Under the pieces are notes generated by a model that was not told the DNA's origin, did no database searches, and saw only the letters and a list, made by a program, of their open reading frames with translations. Below, piece after piece: positions 10,819 through 22,691 of a stretch of DNA of 64,000 nt. The position numbers and the translations under genes were made by a program. How positions within the stretch are numbered: the stretch's first letter is position 1; each line of letters starts with the position of its first letter. The DNA is taken from positions 744,001 to 808,000 of the forward strand of contig CAVPOX010000015.1 in NCBI GenBank assembly GCA_963707075.1, read 5' to 3'. This DNA comes from CAXMQZ01 sp963707075. Its GTDB lineage: Bacteria; Acidobacteriota; Thermoanaerobaculia; Multivoradales; JAHEKO01.

Positions 10819-12281
10819 CTAGGCCGGTCGGAAGCCCTCGTGCTCGGGCGGCGCCGCGTGCCGGATCATGACGTGGTGCGTGACGGTGTGCTCGAGCACG
10901 GCCTCATGGCTCATGTCCTTGCCGAAGCCGCTGGCCTTGACACCACCATGGGGCGCCTCGGAGGCGATCGGCAAGTGGTCGTTCACCCAGGTCACGCCGG
11001 CCTGCAGCTGATGGCTGGCGCGCAGGGCTCGCGAGACATCCTGGTCCAGATCGAGGAAGCCAGGCCGTAGGGCGTGTCGTTGGCCAAGCGCGATCGCTTC
11101 GACCTCGTCGGTCGAACGGCAGCGCCACCAGGACCGGGCCGAAGACCTCACCCTGCACGATCTCGCTGTCCTGGTCGCGCACCGACCACCAGGGTGGGTG
11201 GGTAGTAGGCGCCGTCCATCGGAGCCTGGCTCTACCGCCGGCGAGTGACTCGGCCCCGGCAGCGACGGCTCGCTCGACGAAACCGTGGACACGGTCGCGC
11301 TGCTCGCCGCGAGACCAGCGGTCCGATATCGGTGCTCTCCAGGTTGGGATCGCCGACGCGGATCTGCGACATCATCTCGCGCAGCGCGGCGACACCATCG
11401 TCGAAGCGAGCGCGCTCGATGTAGACGCGTGTGGCCGCGGTGCAATCCTGGCCACTGTTGTACGTCGCGCCCAGCGCGATGGCTCGGGCCATGGCCTCGA
11501 TGTCGGCGTCGGCGAAGACCACCGCCGGCGCCTTGCCGCCGAGTTCGAGGCTGAGGCGCTTGACGCTGGGCACGGCCCGAGCCATCACGGCCTGACCGGT
11601 GGCGGTCGACCCGGTCACGCTGACCATGCCCACGCCGGGATGGTCGACGATGGCCTCGCCCACCGCGACGCTGCCGGTGGTGACGTTGACGGCCCCCGGC
11701 GGCAGGCCTGCCTCGATGGCCAGCTCGGCCAGCAGCAACGTCGAGCGGGGCGTCCGCGAGGCTGGCTTGATGACCACGGCGTTGCCGGCCGCCAACGCCG
11801 CCGCCGACCTTCCAGACGGCCATGATGAAGGGGAAGTTCCAGGGCGTGATGGAGCCGACCACGCCGATCGGTCGGCGCAGCAGCATCGAGGTGTAGCCCG
11901 TCGAGAGCTCGCCGGCCCCGGTGCCCTCGAGGGAGCGGCCGGCCCCGGCGAAGAAGCGCAGGTTGTCGAGCGCGAAGGGGAACTCGCCGTCGCGCATCGT
12001 GGTGATGGGCTTGCCTGACTCCGCGACCTCGGCCGGCCACGATGTCGGCCGCATGGGCCTCGAGCAGGTCCGCCAGGCGCAGCATGGCTCGGGCGCGCTC
12101 ACCCGGCGGTCAACGGCTGCCCCACGGCGCTGCGCCGACGCGCGCCGCTGCACGGCCTCGTCGACCTGCGTCGGGCGTGCAGTCGCGCGACCGCGTCCGA
12201 TCACCTCGCCGCGTCGCGGGATCGAGCAGCTCGCGCGCTTGCGCCCAGCCCTTCGACCTACTCGCCATCGATGAACGCCAT
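10819..12281 (-). CDS. aldehyde dehydrogenase, aminobutyraldehyde-dehydrogenase type (frameshifted)
   Basis: NAD(P)-dependent oxidation of an aldehyde, most likely 4-aminobutyraldehyde or its gamma-glutamyl form from putrescine. About 487 residues, the family norm. ATG 12281 has a GGAGG site. Visible motifs are VGSITPWNFPFIMAVWK (NAD fold), KPASRTP, LELGGKAPAVVFADAD (general-base Glu) and SGQDCTAATRVYI (catalytic Cys). The C-terminal SEAPHGGVKASGFGKDMS and TVTHHVMI closely follow PatD-like enzymes. Breaks lie near 12260 (in-frame TAG just after the start), 11810, 11300 (extra C) and 11030. Its position between an amine oxidase and pot genes supports polyamine catabolism. Confidence 0.9.
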
Positions 12282-12299
12282 CGTACCCTCCTCGTTCGT

Positions 12300-13719
12300 C
12301 TAGCTGGTGAAACCCATGCCCAGGCGATCGAGGAGCCGCAACCACAGCCGTGGCCTGGCCGTCGTTGCGATCCTGCCGTGCCAGCTCGGCCTGGGTGATG
12401 CGCACTGCCAGCCACCGCAGCGGCTCTGGCGGGAATGGCAGCGGCTTGCGTCGCACCATCGCGAGTCCGGTCCGCTCGGTTCGTCGGCCGTCGAGCAGGT
12501 CGAGCGCCACCGCCGGCCCCGAAGCGGGTCGAGGCCACGCCGAGCCCGGTGTAGCCGACGGCATAGGCCACGCGTCCACCGAAGGCCGTGCCGAAGACCG
12601 GGGTGAAGCGGCTGGTCGAGTCGATCGCGCCGCCCCAGCGATGGCTGAAGCGGAGACCCTCGAGCTGCGGGAAGGTCTGCGAAGAAGTGCTCGGCGAGCG
12701 GTCCGCTGGGAGGCTTCGTTCTGCTCGAGGCTCGGCGTCGACCCGACTGCCGAAGTGATAGACCGCGTCGTAGCCACCCCACAGGATGCGCCCGTCGTCG
12801 GTGGGTCGGTAGTAGTGGAAGAAGTTGCCCGCATCGGTCACGCCCTGGCGTTCGGACCAGCCGATCGCTCGCCATTGCGCCGTCGGTCGAGCGGTTCGGT
12901 CATGAGCACGTGGTCGTAGAAGGGCACGATGAAGTGGCGCAGGCGCTTGAGCGGCGCCGGAAAGGCGTTGGTGGCGACGACGACGCGGTCGGCGCGTGAC
13001 CGAGCCGGCGTCGGCCGCACCCTGACACGGATCGTCGCGCCGTCATCGACGCACGCACCCGTGACCGGCGGCTCGAAGATGCGGACACCCGCGCTCTCGC
13101 GCCACCTCGGCCAGGCCCCAGACCAGGCGGGCCGGGTCGACCAGCCCGTAGCCGCGAGCGGATGCGCAGGCCGGCGAGGTAGGTCGGCGAAGCCACGTCG
13201 GCGCGCACGGCCGTCGCCGTCGAGCAGCTCGACGTCCTCGCCGTGGGCGCGGAACAGGTCTGCGAGGGCCTGCAGCTGCTCGCGACCTGGTGCGCCGCAC
13301 CGCGACGCGTGGTCTTGCCGCACGCGCGGAAGCCCGCGTCGATGCCGGCGTTGCGCCGAGGAAGGCCTCGATGGCATCGAGGTTCTCACGGCCCAGGCGC
13401 AACAGCGTCGCGCATCTCCCGGGCCAGGTACGCGACGCCGTGTGGCCAGCCGTGGCTCAGCGAGCGGCCACGAAGCCACCGTTGCGACCGCTGCGCACCA
13501 GCACCGACTGCGCCAGCCTCGAGCACCACGATCGAACGGCCGGGATCGCGCTCGGTGCGCGAGCAGGGCCGCCCACAAGCCCGTGAACCCGCCACCGATG
13601 ATGACCAGGTCGGCGCGCCGTCGGACCGGCAAGGCGCCTCGCCCCGCGCGGGCGCCTCGGCCCGATCGGTCCAGAAGACCGCGCGCTTGGCACCGGCGAG
13701 CGTCCGTCGACCGGCTCAC
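12300..13719 (-). CDS. FAD-dependent amine oxidoreductase (DAO family, PuuB-like), frameshifted
   Basis: Deamination by flavin, here probably of putrescine or a glutamylated polyamine. The FAD-binding start VIIGGGFTGLWAALLA (about residues 35-50) is typical of the DAO fold. VGYTGLGVASTRFGAG near the C-terminus is the second FAD contact. The end PLPFPPEPLRWLAVR...RLLDRLGMGFTS is characteristic of an actinobacterial-type subgroup of DAO proteins found with polyamine genes. The GTG start at 13719 is the best available and has no clear ribosome site. About six frame breaks occur. It lies 18 nt before the aldehyde dehydrogenase, which would use its product. Confidence 0.85.
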
Positions 13720-13740
13720 TGCCGGCGTGCGCCGCCGCGC

Positions 13741-15066
13741 TCAGGTCGGCCACGCGGCTATCGCGTCGCCCCCGACTGCCTCGATCAGGTCGGCCGCTCG
13801 GCGCAGCCCGTCGGTGGCGCGGACGCGCTCGCCAGCCGCCGCCACGCGCGCCCGCATGGCCGCGTCGCCGAGCACGCGTCTCGAGGGCCGTCGCCATCTC
13901 GCCTGGCGTGAAGCGGTACGTGTCGAGGCGCACGCCGAAGCCCGTCTCGTCGACGCGCTGCGCGTTGTCGTACTGGTCCCAGAACAGCGGCAAGCACGAT
14001 CATCGGCTTGCCGTAGTGGATGGCCTCGGTGGTGGTGTTGTTGCCGCCGTGGGTGATGACCGCGTCGACCATGCGGGATGATGCGGGTCTGTGGCAGGAA
14101 CTCGGCGCCCCACATGTTGTCGGCCAGCTCGTACTCGGCGTGCTGCGGGCCCTTCGAGACGATGAAGCGATGCGGCGTCTGGCCGAGCACCTCGACGAGG
14201 CGCTCGCATGAGCTCCACGTCGGCGCTGCCCAGCGAGCCCAGCGAGAGATAGACGAGGCCGCTGCCCGCTGGCCGGTCGGCCACGACCGCCGGCAGCTCG
14301 AACGCCGGGTCGGTCTCGCGCACGCTCGAATCGAGGCGATGCCAGGTGGCATCGAGCGGACGCCGATCGAGGTAGTCGAGCTCGCCGGGAAGACGTACAG
14401 GTTGAGCTCGTCGGAGGTGTGGATGAACTCGAGGTCCGGCAGCGGCGGCGCACCCTGCTGCCTGGACCCAGGCGTCGAACTCCGACCACATCGGGCCGAT
14501 GGGTGCGGTCGTACTCGGCGCGGAAGGCCGCCCACTCGGTGTCGTCGTCGGCGGGCAGACCCGAGTAGGCCGGCGCGATGCCGGGACCCTTCACCTCGAG
14601 CGGGTTGCAGCTGACGATGCGCACGAACGGCGCCCCGTGGGTCATCAGCGCCGGGAAGGCGACCACGTTGTCCTCGACGATCACGTCCGGCTGCTGTCGC
14701 GCGAGGATGTCGCGCAGCTGCGGCTCGCAGTAGCGGGCGCCGTCGATGAGCGCCTGCCACGTGGGCTGCCATGAAGGTCTCGAGCTGCTCGATGGTGGAC
14801 TTGCGGAACTCGGGCGCGGTGTCGCGGATGAAGTCCTTCCAGAACTGACCCGCGTCCTGGCTCGCTCGGCACTCTCGTCGGCCGGCGCCAGGTCGACCAG
14901 GTCCTCGACGAAGCCGAGCGCCTCCAGCTTGCCCTTCCAGGACGCCTCGGCCGCGAACACGACGCGGTGGCCGCGCTGGCGCAGGATGTCGCCGATGCCG
15001 ATGCAGTTGTTGGTCGGGCCGTAGGCCGACTCGGGCATGAACAGGATGGTCTTGGGCGTGGCTCAT
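13741..15066 (-). CDS. GT1/MGT-family glycosyltransferase (frameshifted)
   Basis: About 440 residues with the two-domain GT-B plan of macrolide/UGT-type glycosyltransferases. The acceptor side starts ESAYGPTNNCIGIGDILRQRGHRVVFA. The nucleotide-sugar side shows GLVYLSLGSLGS and the family signature ITHGGNNTTTEAIHYGKPM followed by FWDQYDNAQRV. Family members transfer a sugar from a UDP- or dTDP-sugar to a small hydrophobic acceptor. ATG 15066 opens MSHA, and one extra C then shifts the frame into KTILFMPESAYG. It sits inside the polyamine operon between potA and the amine oxidase, an unexpected neighbour whose acceptor is unknown. Confidence 0.88.
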   Translation of the reverse strand: MSHAQDHPVHARVGLRPDQQLHRHRRHPAPARPPRRVRGRGVLEGQAGGARLRRGPGRPGAGRRECRASQDAGQFWKDFIRDTAPEFRKSTIEQLETFMAAHVAGAHRRRPLLRAAAARHPRATAAGRDRRGQRGRLPGADDPRGAVRAHRQLQPARGEGSRHRAGLLGSARRRRHRVGGLPRRVRPHPSARCGRSSTPGSRQQGAPPLPDLEFIHTSDELNLYVFPASSTTSIGVRSMPPGIASIRACARPTRRSSCRRSWPTGQRAAASSISRWARWAAPTWSSCERLVEVLGQTPHRFIVSKGPQHAEYELADNMWGAEFLPQTRIIPHGRRGHHPRRQQHHHRGHPLRQADDRACRCSGTSTTTRSASTRRASACASTRTASRQARWRRPSRRVLGDAAMRARVAAAGERVRATDGLRRAADLIEAVGGDAIAAWPT

Positions 15067-15128
15067 CGGGCTCCTCCGGTCTCGCTGGCGTCGTGCGAGC
15101 ATGGTGACTGGCGCACTGCGGTCGGTGC

Positions 15129-16175
<1,047 letters not shown>

Positions 16176-16179
<4 letters not shown>

Positions 16180-16954
16180 TCGTCGTCCTCCCCCAGTCGT
16201 GTCAGCCGCTGCGCCGCGAGGATCGACCGTGAAGGTGACCAGCAGCAGGATGGCCGCGAGCGCGTTGAGCTCGGGCGTCACGCCGAAGCGCACCATCGAG
16301 TAGATGACGATGGGCAGGGTCGGGCGTGGCCGGTCCGTTGGTGAAGAAGGCGATGACGAACTCGTCGAGCGAGAGCGTGAACGCCAGCAGGCCGCCGGCC
16401 ACGATGCCGGGCATCAGCGTCGGGGATGGTGATGCGGAAGAACGTGCTCGACGGCGGTGGCGCCCAGGTCCCGCGAGGCCTCCTCGAGCGACGGGTCGAC
16501 GTGGTTGAGGCGGGCCTTGACCACGGCTGCCACGAACGCCGTGCCGAAGACCACGTGCGAGAGCAGCACCGAGTGGAGCCCCAGCGTCAGGCCCATGGTC
16601 GAGTAGAGCGCCAGCAGGCCGATGGCCATGATGATGTCCGGCGCGATGGCCGGACCCAGCGACAGGGCGTCGAGGAACCGATTGCGGACGTGGCGATGGA
16701 CGCCGATGGCCAGCAGCGTGCCCAGGACGACCGACAGCACGGTCGAACCGAAGGCCACGATCGAGCGTGTTGACCAGCCCGGTGATGATCTCCTCGTTCT
16801 CGAGCAGCTCGCCGTACCACTGCGTCGAGAAGCCGGTCCACTGGAACGGCTGAGCCGACTCGTTGAAGGACATCACCACCAGCGTCAGGATCGGCACGTA
16901 CAGGAAGACGTAGGTGAGCCAGAACGGGATCTGGGCCCAGCCGAGCCTACGCAT
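16176..16954 (-). CDS. potC: spermidine/putrescine-type ABC permease (PotC-like)
   Basis: Inner-membrane permease of about 259 residues with five to six hydrophobic segments. It starts MRRLGWAQIPFWLTYVFLYVPILTLVV, and the EAA-loop region reads DPSLEEASRDLGATAVE, the contact site for the ATPase. The C-terminal LAFTLSLDEFVIAFFTNGP is a strong PotC hallmark. An extra base in GTCGATC near 16226 hides the true end; the restored frame stops in GAGTGA, overlapping the potA start by four bases. The start overlaps the potB stop by eight bases. Confidence 0.92.
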
Positions 16955-17859
16955 CGGCGGTGGCCTCGGTTCGTCGCGAGAGGTAGGACTGCAGGACCAG
17001 CAGTCCCATCAGCGCCGACGATGACGGCGATCGCCAGCACCGAGCCGAAGGGCCAGTCGCGTGCCTTGAGGAACTGGTCGCGGATGAGGTTGCCGACCAT
17101 GACGGTCTTGCCGCCGCCGAGCAGCTCGGGGATGACGAAGTTGCCGATGCTGGGCACGAACACGAAGATGCGAGCCGATGAGCACGCCCGGCAGGGTCAG
17201 CGGCAGCGTCACCGTGAGGAAGGTGCGCGCGGGCGTGGCGCCCAGGTTGGCGGCGGCTTCGCGCAGCTCCGGGATCGAGCCGCTCGATCGAGGCGTACAG
17301 CGGCAGGATCATCAGCGGCAGGTAGGCGTAGAGCAGACCCGACGACGACGGCACCGTCGGTGTACAGCAGCGCCAGCGGCTCGTCGATGATGCCCGAGGC
17401 CCACGCAGCGCGCCGTTGACGACGCCCTCGCTGTTGAGCAGCACGATCCAGGCGTAGGTGCGGATGAGGAAGTTGGTCCAGAACGGGCAGCACCACGAGG
17501 ATCAGCGCGATCGACCCGCCAGCGCGCGCGGCAGGTTGGCGATGACCCAGGCCGTGGGGTAGCCGATGAGCAGCGCCAGGATCGTGGTGATGCCGGCGAT
17601 GACGACCGAGTCGATGCAGCACCTGGACGATACACCGGCTCGAGGGCCCGCTCGAAGTTGGCCAGCGTGGGCTCGTAGATGACGCCGCCGAAGCGTCCGC
17701 GCTGGAAGAACGCCAGGCTGACGATGAGCCCGAGCGGGATCAGGAAGAGGACGAGGATGTAGGCGAAGCCCGGGTCCCAGCAGCAGGACCCGCTCCCAGA
17801 GCCCGCGGCGCCGCCTGGCGCCACGGGCGACTGGGGGCCCCGAAGGGCCGAGCCGTCAC
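16947..17859 (-). CDS. potB: spermidine/putrescine-type ABC permease (PotB-like)
   Basis: About 300 residues. Hydrophobic segment FAYILVLFLIPLGLIVSLAFF is followed by the PotB-like RTYAWIVLLNSEGVVN. The EAA loop lies around DPELREAAANLGA, and FVPSIGNFVIPELLGGGKT is typical of PotB. The GTG start at 17859 overlaps the potD stop (GTGA). About five frame breaks are present. The tail LLVLQSYLSRRTEATADA ends at 16947. The product is the partner permease of the adjacent potC gene product. Confidence 0.92.
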
Positions 17860-18930
17860 TGCGCGGCGATCTCCGTCGCGATCTGCGTGTACATGCGGAG
17901 CCGCCTCACCGAGGTCGACGAGCTGCTCGCCCTGCGCAGCAGCTCGGCCGGGGTCATGCCCAGGTTCGGGAAGGCCTCGATCAGGCCGGGATCGATCAGC
18001 TCCATCGCCGCCTGGTTGGGCACCTTGTAGAGGATGTTCTCGACGACCCAGGCGTGGATCTCCGGGTCGCAGGATGTAGTCGATGAAGGCGTGCGCGGCC
18101 TCCTTGTTCTCGGAGGACTCGAGCACGACCATCGTGTCGGTCCAGAGGTCGCTGCCCTCCTCGGGCACCACGAACTCGATGTTGGAGTCTCTCGGCGATG
18201 CCGTAGTTGCACCAGCCGTCCCAGGCCTCGACGAGCGACGGCCTCGCCGCTCACCAGCCGGGAGTAGAAGGTGGTGTCGTCGTAGGCCAGCAGCGTGTCC
18301 TTGGTCGCCGTCAGGAGCGTCCTTGACCTGCTGCCATCTCGGCCTCGTCGGTCGTGTTGACCGAGAAGCCCGAGCGCCTTCTGGGCAGGCAGCATCAGCC
18401 AGCGCTCGGTGGCCAGCATGGTGGTCTTGCCGGCGACATCCTCGGCCGGCTCGAGCAGGTCGTTCCAGCTGGTCGGCGCGTCGATGAGGTCGCTGCGGTA
18501 GCACAGGCCGGTGGTGCCCCAGGCGTAGGGTACCGAGACGGCGTTGCCCGGGTCGTAGGCCAGCTCGGTCGCCTCCGGATAGAGGTTGGCCAGGTTGGGG
18601 ATCTGCGCGTGATCGAGCGGCGCCAGGCAGCCGAACTCGCCGAGCGCCTGGGCGAACTGCCCGGAGACGAAGGCGACGTCGATGCCGGAGTCGCCGCCCG
18701 CGGTGAGCTTGGTCACGATCTCTTCGTTGGTGGCGTGGTTGGCGACCGTGACCGGGACGCCCGTCGCCTCCTCGAAGCGCTCCGGCAGGTCCTCGGGCAT
18801 GTAGCCCTGCCCAGTTGCTGATGACCAGCGACTGACCACTCAGGTCTGGCTCGGCATCCTGCGCCGCGACGAGCGCGCCGGCGGACACGACCAGCGCGCC
18901 TGTCAGCACACCCACCGTCAGCGCTCTCAT
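17856..18930 (-). CDS. potD: polyamine ABC transporter substrate-binding protein (PotD-like)
   Basis: Exported binding protein of about 350 residues. ATG 18930 follows GAGG and opens a signal peptide (MRALTVGVLTGALVVSAGAL). A longer start at 18951 is possible. The mature part shows SLVISNW, FEEATGVPVTVANHATNEEI, SVPYAWGTTGLCYR and a C-terminal IEAFPNLGMTPAELL, as in PotD/PotF. No lipobox Cys is visible. Breaks lie near 18810, 18370, 18320, 18230 and 18190; several are a single extra G or C. It is the first gene of the operon, so the promoter should lie in the 139-nt spacer before the divergent kinase gene. Confidence 0.92.
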
Positions 18931-19068
18931 CTTCGAGACCTCGACTCGCATCGTTTCAGGCTCCTCCATGTAGCTCCATCGGCCATGCGGGGATCGCCAC
19001 GGCCTCGGAGAGCGGGAGTATCTCAGGAAGTCCGGCTTCACGGCTAGTCGCTGCGCTACCGTTCGCTG

Positions 19069-20452
19069 GTGGAACGCGATCGGCCGGCCCTCCGGCTCTG
19101 GCGCATGGCCGGCACGCCAGACCTTCTCGCCGAACTCAGCGAAGCCTGGCCGCCGGCGCAAGCCCAGCCCGGCTCTGGCTACAACGCCGATGACCTGACC
19201 GCTCTCCACATCGTTCACGCGTTGGCTCTGCCGACGGCCCAGGGCCGTGGTGCTGTGGCTGTCGTCGCCGACTCGGACGGAGCCCTGGCGGCGCTACCGC
19301 TCGTGGAACAGTGCGGCGGCTGGGCGGTGGCCACAGCGGGCGATGGTCTAGCGCAAGCGCTGGTGGCCGCTTGCCGGTCATCCTCTCCCACGGCCACATC
19401 CACAGGGCCATTCCTGCTCGAGGTCAGCGACGGGCTGCCGACGGCCCGATGCGGCTGAGCGTTCGCTCGGCACCGACCAGTCCAACACCTCAGTGGCGCT
19501 GGGCACCAGCCTCATCGTCAAGTGGCGTACGGCCTTCGAGGCGGATGGCAGTCGCGCCGTGACGCTGCGGCGGCACATCGCCAGCGGTGGCTTCGACGGC
19601 AGCCCGCCCCTGCTGGGTGTCCTCCGCTGGCAAGGCGAGGCTGGCGCTGTCGTGCTGGCCGACATCGACGCCTATCTGCGGGGCGCCGCCGACGGCTGGG
19701 ACGTGTTCATCGCTGCACTCATCGCAGACCTCGAAGACCGCGACCCCGGCGCGGTCCGCACGTCACTCGGGCTGTGCCAGGACCTGGGCGTGTTGACAGC
19801 TCAGCTCCACGTGGCGATGGCCACGCCATCGGCGTCGCTGCCGCAGTCCCGGGACGAGGCGGGTCCTCGTCGCATCAGCGCCTGGCGCCGCGATGGCCAC
19901 GCGGCGCTTGCCGAGGCGCTGGCCATCGATGCGCACGATCAAGCCAGCATTCGCGCAGTGGTTCACCACCCTCGAACGCCAGATCGACCGCCTCGCTGCG
20001 ATCGAGACGACACACATCCAGCCCATCCATGCCGATCTTCACCTGGGCCAGGTCGTGGCCTGGGATGACGGACTGGCCATCATCGACTTCGATGGCCCGC
20101 CGGGTCGGTTCGCCGAGTGCTGAGCTCGAGCTGGGCTCGCCCGCTCGTGACGTCGCGCAGCTGCTGGTCAGCCTCGAGCAGCTGGCAGTCGTCGTCGACC
20201 AACGCACCGACCAACGGCACAGACGGGCCGCGCAGGCATGGGCGCACCGCGCCGGTGAGGCCTTCCTCGAGGCGTATCGGCCGCACCCTTGCGACGCTCG
20301 GAGCCGAGGACCTCCATGACGAGCGCCTGCTGGCACCGTTCGCCGCAGAGCAGTCGTGCCGGGAGCTGATCTACGCTGATGCGGTGCTCCCGCGGTGGCG
20401 CTACGCGCCGATGGAGGCCCTCGCGTGGCGATATCCGGAGGCAGAGCGATGA
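19069..20452 (+). CDS. maltokinase/glucosamine-kinase-like phosphotransferase (frameshifted)
   Basis: About 460 residues, matching the bacterial maltokinase family (protein-kinase-like APH fold). The N-terminal cap domain is weakly conserved. The catalytic loop PIHADLHLGQVVAWDD and metal-binding IIDFDGPPG (about residues 320-345) are diagnostic. The usual family end is kept as LPRWRYAPMEALAWRYPEAE. Family members phosphorylate maltose, trehalose or glucosamine. The overlap (ATGA) with a SIS-domain sugar-phosphate protein favours an amino-sugar role, which is inference. Breaks lie near 19450, 19960, 20110 and 20290. The GTG start at 19069 is the first good one after the potD divide. Confidence 0.78.
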
Positions 20453-21463
20453 CGGACCTGGACCCCACCGGTGCACTTGCCTGGAACCCGGATGCTGCCG
20501 CGTACCTGCGGGACCTGGAGGCCAAGCCGTCGGTGCTGCGGGCGCTCGGCCAGAGCGCCACCGTCCGCGCCGCCATCGCGGCTCTTCCCGATCGGCCACG
20601 CGAAGTCCTGTTCCTGGGGATGGGCAGCTCTCGCTACGCTGCCGAGGTCGCAGCAATGCGCCTGCGCGCTGCCGGGATCGCTGCTGCTGCCGAGTACGCC
20701 TCCACCCAGCTGTTGCCGCCGGCCCGTCCGGAGCTACTGGTGGTCGGCATCTCGGCTACAGGCTCGAGCAAGGAGACCATCGCCGCGATGACGCGCTACG
20801 CCGGTGGCGCAGCCACACTGGCGCTGACCGAGTCGGCCGGTTCGCCGCTGGGAGCGATGACCGACGCCGTGATCCCGCTCGAAGCCGGCCTGGAGCGTGG
20901 CGGCGTCGCGTGTCGCACGTTCCAGCATACCGGCCTGCTGCTGCGGCTCATGGAGTCTCGATGGACCAGGGACGGACTGGACTTCGTGTGGCTGTGCGAG
21001 CGCGTCGCCGATGCGACGGCCGACCTCCTTGAGCGGCGAGGCGACTGGCTCGAACCCACCCTCGAGGCGCTCGACAGTGACGACGGGGTACACGTGCTCG
21101 CGCCGTCCGAGCGTTGGTCGTCCGCAGCGCAGTCCGCGCTGATGTTCCGCGAAGGTCCACGTCGAGCGGCCACAGCCTCGGAAACCGGTGATTGGAGCCA
21201 CGTGGACGTGTACCTCACCAAGACCACCGACTATCGGGCCTTGCTGCTGGCCGGGTCGCCCTATGACGATGATGCCGTGCAGTGGTTGACCAGCCGCGGC
21301 TCCGCATTCGTCAGCGTGGGCCCAGGCCTATCCGGAGCACAGCACCAGATCGACCTACACCGGCTCGGAGGAACCTGACATCGCGCTCCATACCGAGACC
21401 CTGATCGCCGAGCTGCTGGCCGCCGAATGGTGGCTGGCAGCCGCTCATACCCGGGCGTCCTGA
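20449..21463 (+). CDS. SIS-domain sugar-phosphate isomerase-like protein
   Basis: Double SIS fold, as in the isomerase half of GlmS, about 338 residues without an amidotransferase domain. The first SIS motif reads EVLFLGMGSSRYAAEVAA and ELLVVGISATGSSKETIAA, with Ser/Thr phosphate-binding loops. The second domain has VHVLAPSERWSSAAQSALMFREGPR. GlmS-like deaminases and aldose-ketose isomerases for amino-sugar phosphates look like this. One indel near 21340 hides the true end: the restored frame continues with EEPDIALHTETLIAELLAAEWW and stops at 21463. It is translationally coupled to the upstream kinase. Confidence 0.8.
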
Positions 21464-21558
21464 CGGGCGGGCGTTCCCATCTTCCTGCCCACCGACCACC
21501 GGAGCAGTCATGGCCATCGGATGGCACTACTCTCATGCCTGGTGAAGCGAGTGGGTTG

Positions 21559-22665
21559 ATGAACGATTCGAGTACGAAGCTGACGTCCCTTACCTTCGAC
21601 CGATTGGGTTGGTCGGCCGACCGGGCCATGGCTTTCGCGCCACACACGGCTGCCGGGCGGCTGCCGGGACGGGTCGTCAGCAGCGGCGTGGATACCGTGG
21701 CCATCACCGAAGCCGGGCCCACGGAGGTCATCCTGCAGCGCCGCTCGGCGCGCGCGGCCAGGTCGCGGGCCGATCTGCCGGCGGTCGGCGATTGGCTGGC
21801 CCTTGAGCCCGTCTCGGATGGCCCGCGCCAGGCCGCCGTGCGCGAGGTGCTGCCCCGGCGCAGCAGCTTCATGCGCAATCGCACCTCTGACGGCAAGCCC
21901 CAGGTGCTGGCTGCCAATGTCGACGTGGCCTTCCTCGTGTCAGGTCTCGACCTGGATCTCAACCCTCGCCGCATCGAGCGCTACCTCGTTCTGGCCCTGG
22001 ATGGCGGGGTCACTCCGGTCGTGGTCCTCAACAAGGTCGATATCGCACTCGACCTCGAGCGGGCTGTGGCCAAGGTGCATGGCGTCGCCGCGGGCACACG
22101 CGTCATCGTCGCCAGTGCCCGGACCGGCAGCGGGATCGATGAGATGGCGTCCTTCCTTCCAGATGGCGTCACCGCCTGCATGCTCGGATCGTCCGGCGTC
22201 GGCAAGTCGAGCCTCATCAATACGTTGTTGGGCGAGGAGCGACAGGCCGTCAAGGCCGCTCGAGCCGATGACAGCAAGGGGCGACACACGACGACGCGCC
22301 GGGAACTGTTCGGGCTACCCGCAGGCGGCCTGCTGATCGACACGCCCGGCCTGCGCAGCGTTGGGGTGCTCGAGGATGCTGGCGCCCTGGAGGCCTCGTT
22401 CGGCGAGATCGAGGCGCTGGCTCGCGAGTGCCGCTTCAGCGATTGCGCACACGAGTCGGAGCCGGGCTGCGCCGTGGTCGCTGCGCTCGAGGCAGGCTCG
22501 CTCTCGGCCGAGCGATACGCCAGCCACCAGAAGCTCGAGGCTGAACGCCATTCAGTGCAGCTGCGTGCCGATGAGCGGGCTCGTCGCCAGGCCGACCGCG
22601 AACGCGGTCGCTTCTACCGCCGGATGGCCAGGATGGCCGAGCGCAACAAGCGTGGCGATGAGTGA
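21559..22665 (+). CDS. rsgA: ribosome small-subunit-dependent GTPase A
   Basis: Late 30S maturation GTPase, about 368 residues and intact. An OB-fold N-terminus (GRVVSSGVDTVAI) is followed by a circularly permuted GTPase. G4 comes first (VVVLNKVDIAL), then G1 MLGSSGVGKSSLIN, switch HTTTRRE and G3 LIDTPGLRS. The zinc knuckle CRFSDCAHESEPGC follows, and then a basic helical tail. An in-frame ATG at 21535 would add eight residues. No strong ribosome site separates the two. Confidence 0.96.
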   Translation: MNDSSTKLTSLTFDRLGWSADRAMAFAPHTAAGRLPGRVVSSGVDTVAITEAGPTEVILQRRSARAARSRADLPAVGDWLALEPVSDGPRQAAVREVLPRRSSFMRNRTSDGKPQVLAANVDVAFLVSGLDLDLNPRRIERYLVLALDGGVTPVVVLNKVDIALDLERAVAKVHGVAAGTRVIVASARTGSGIDEMASFLPDGVTACMLGSSGVGKSSLINTLLGEERQAVKAARADDSKGRHTTTRRELFGLPAGGLLIDTPGLRSVGVLEDAGALEASFGEIEALARECRFSDCAHESEPGCAVVAALEAGSLSAERYASHQKLEAERHSVQLRADERARRQADRERGRFYRRMARMAERNKRGDE

Positions 22666-22691
22666 CACACGAAGTGACCCAGGACGAGACC

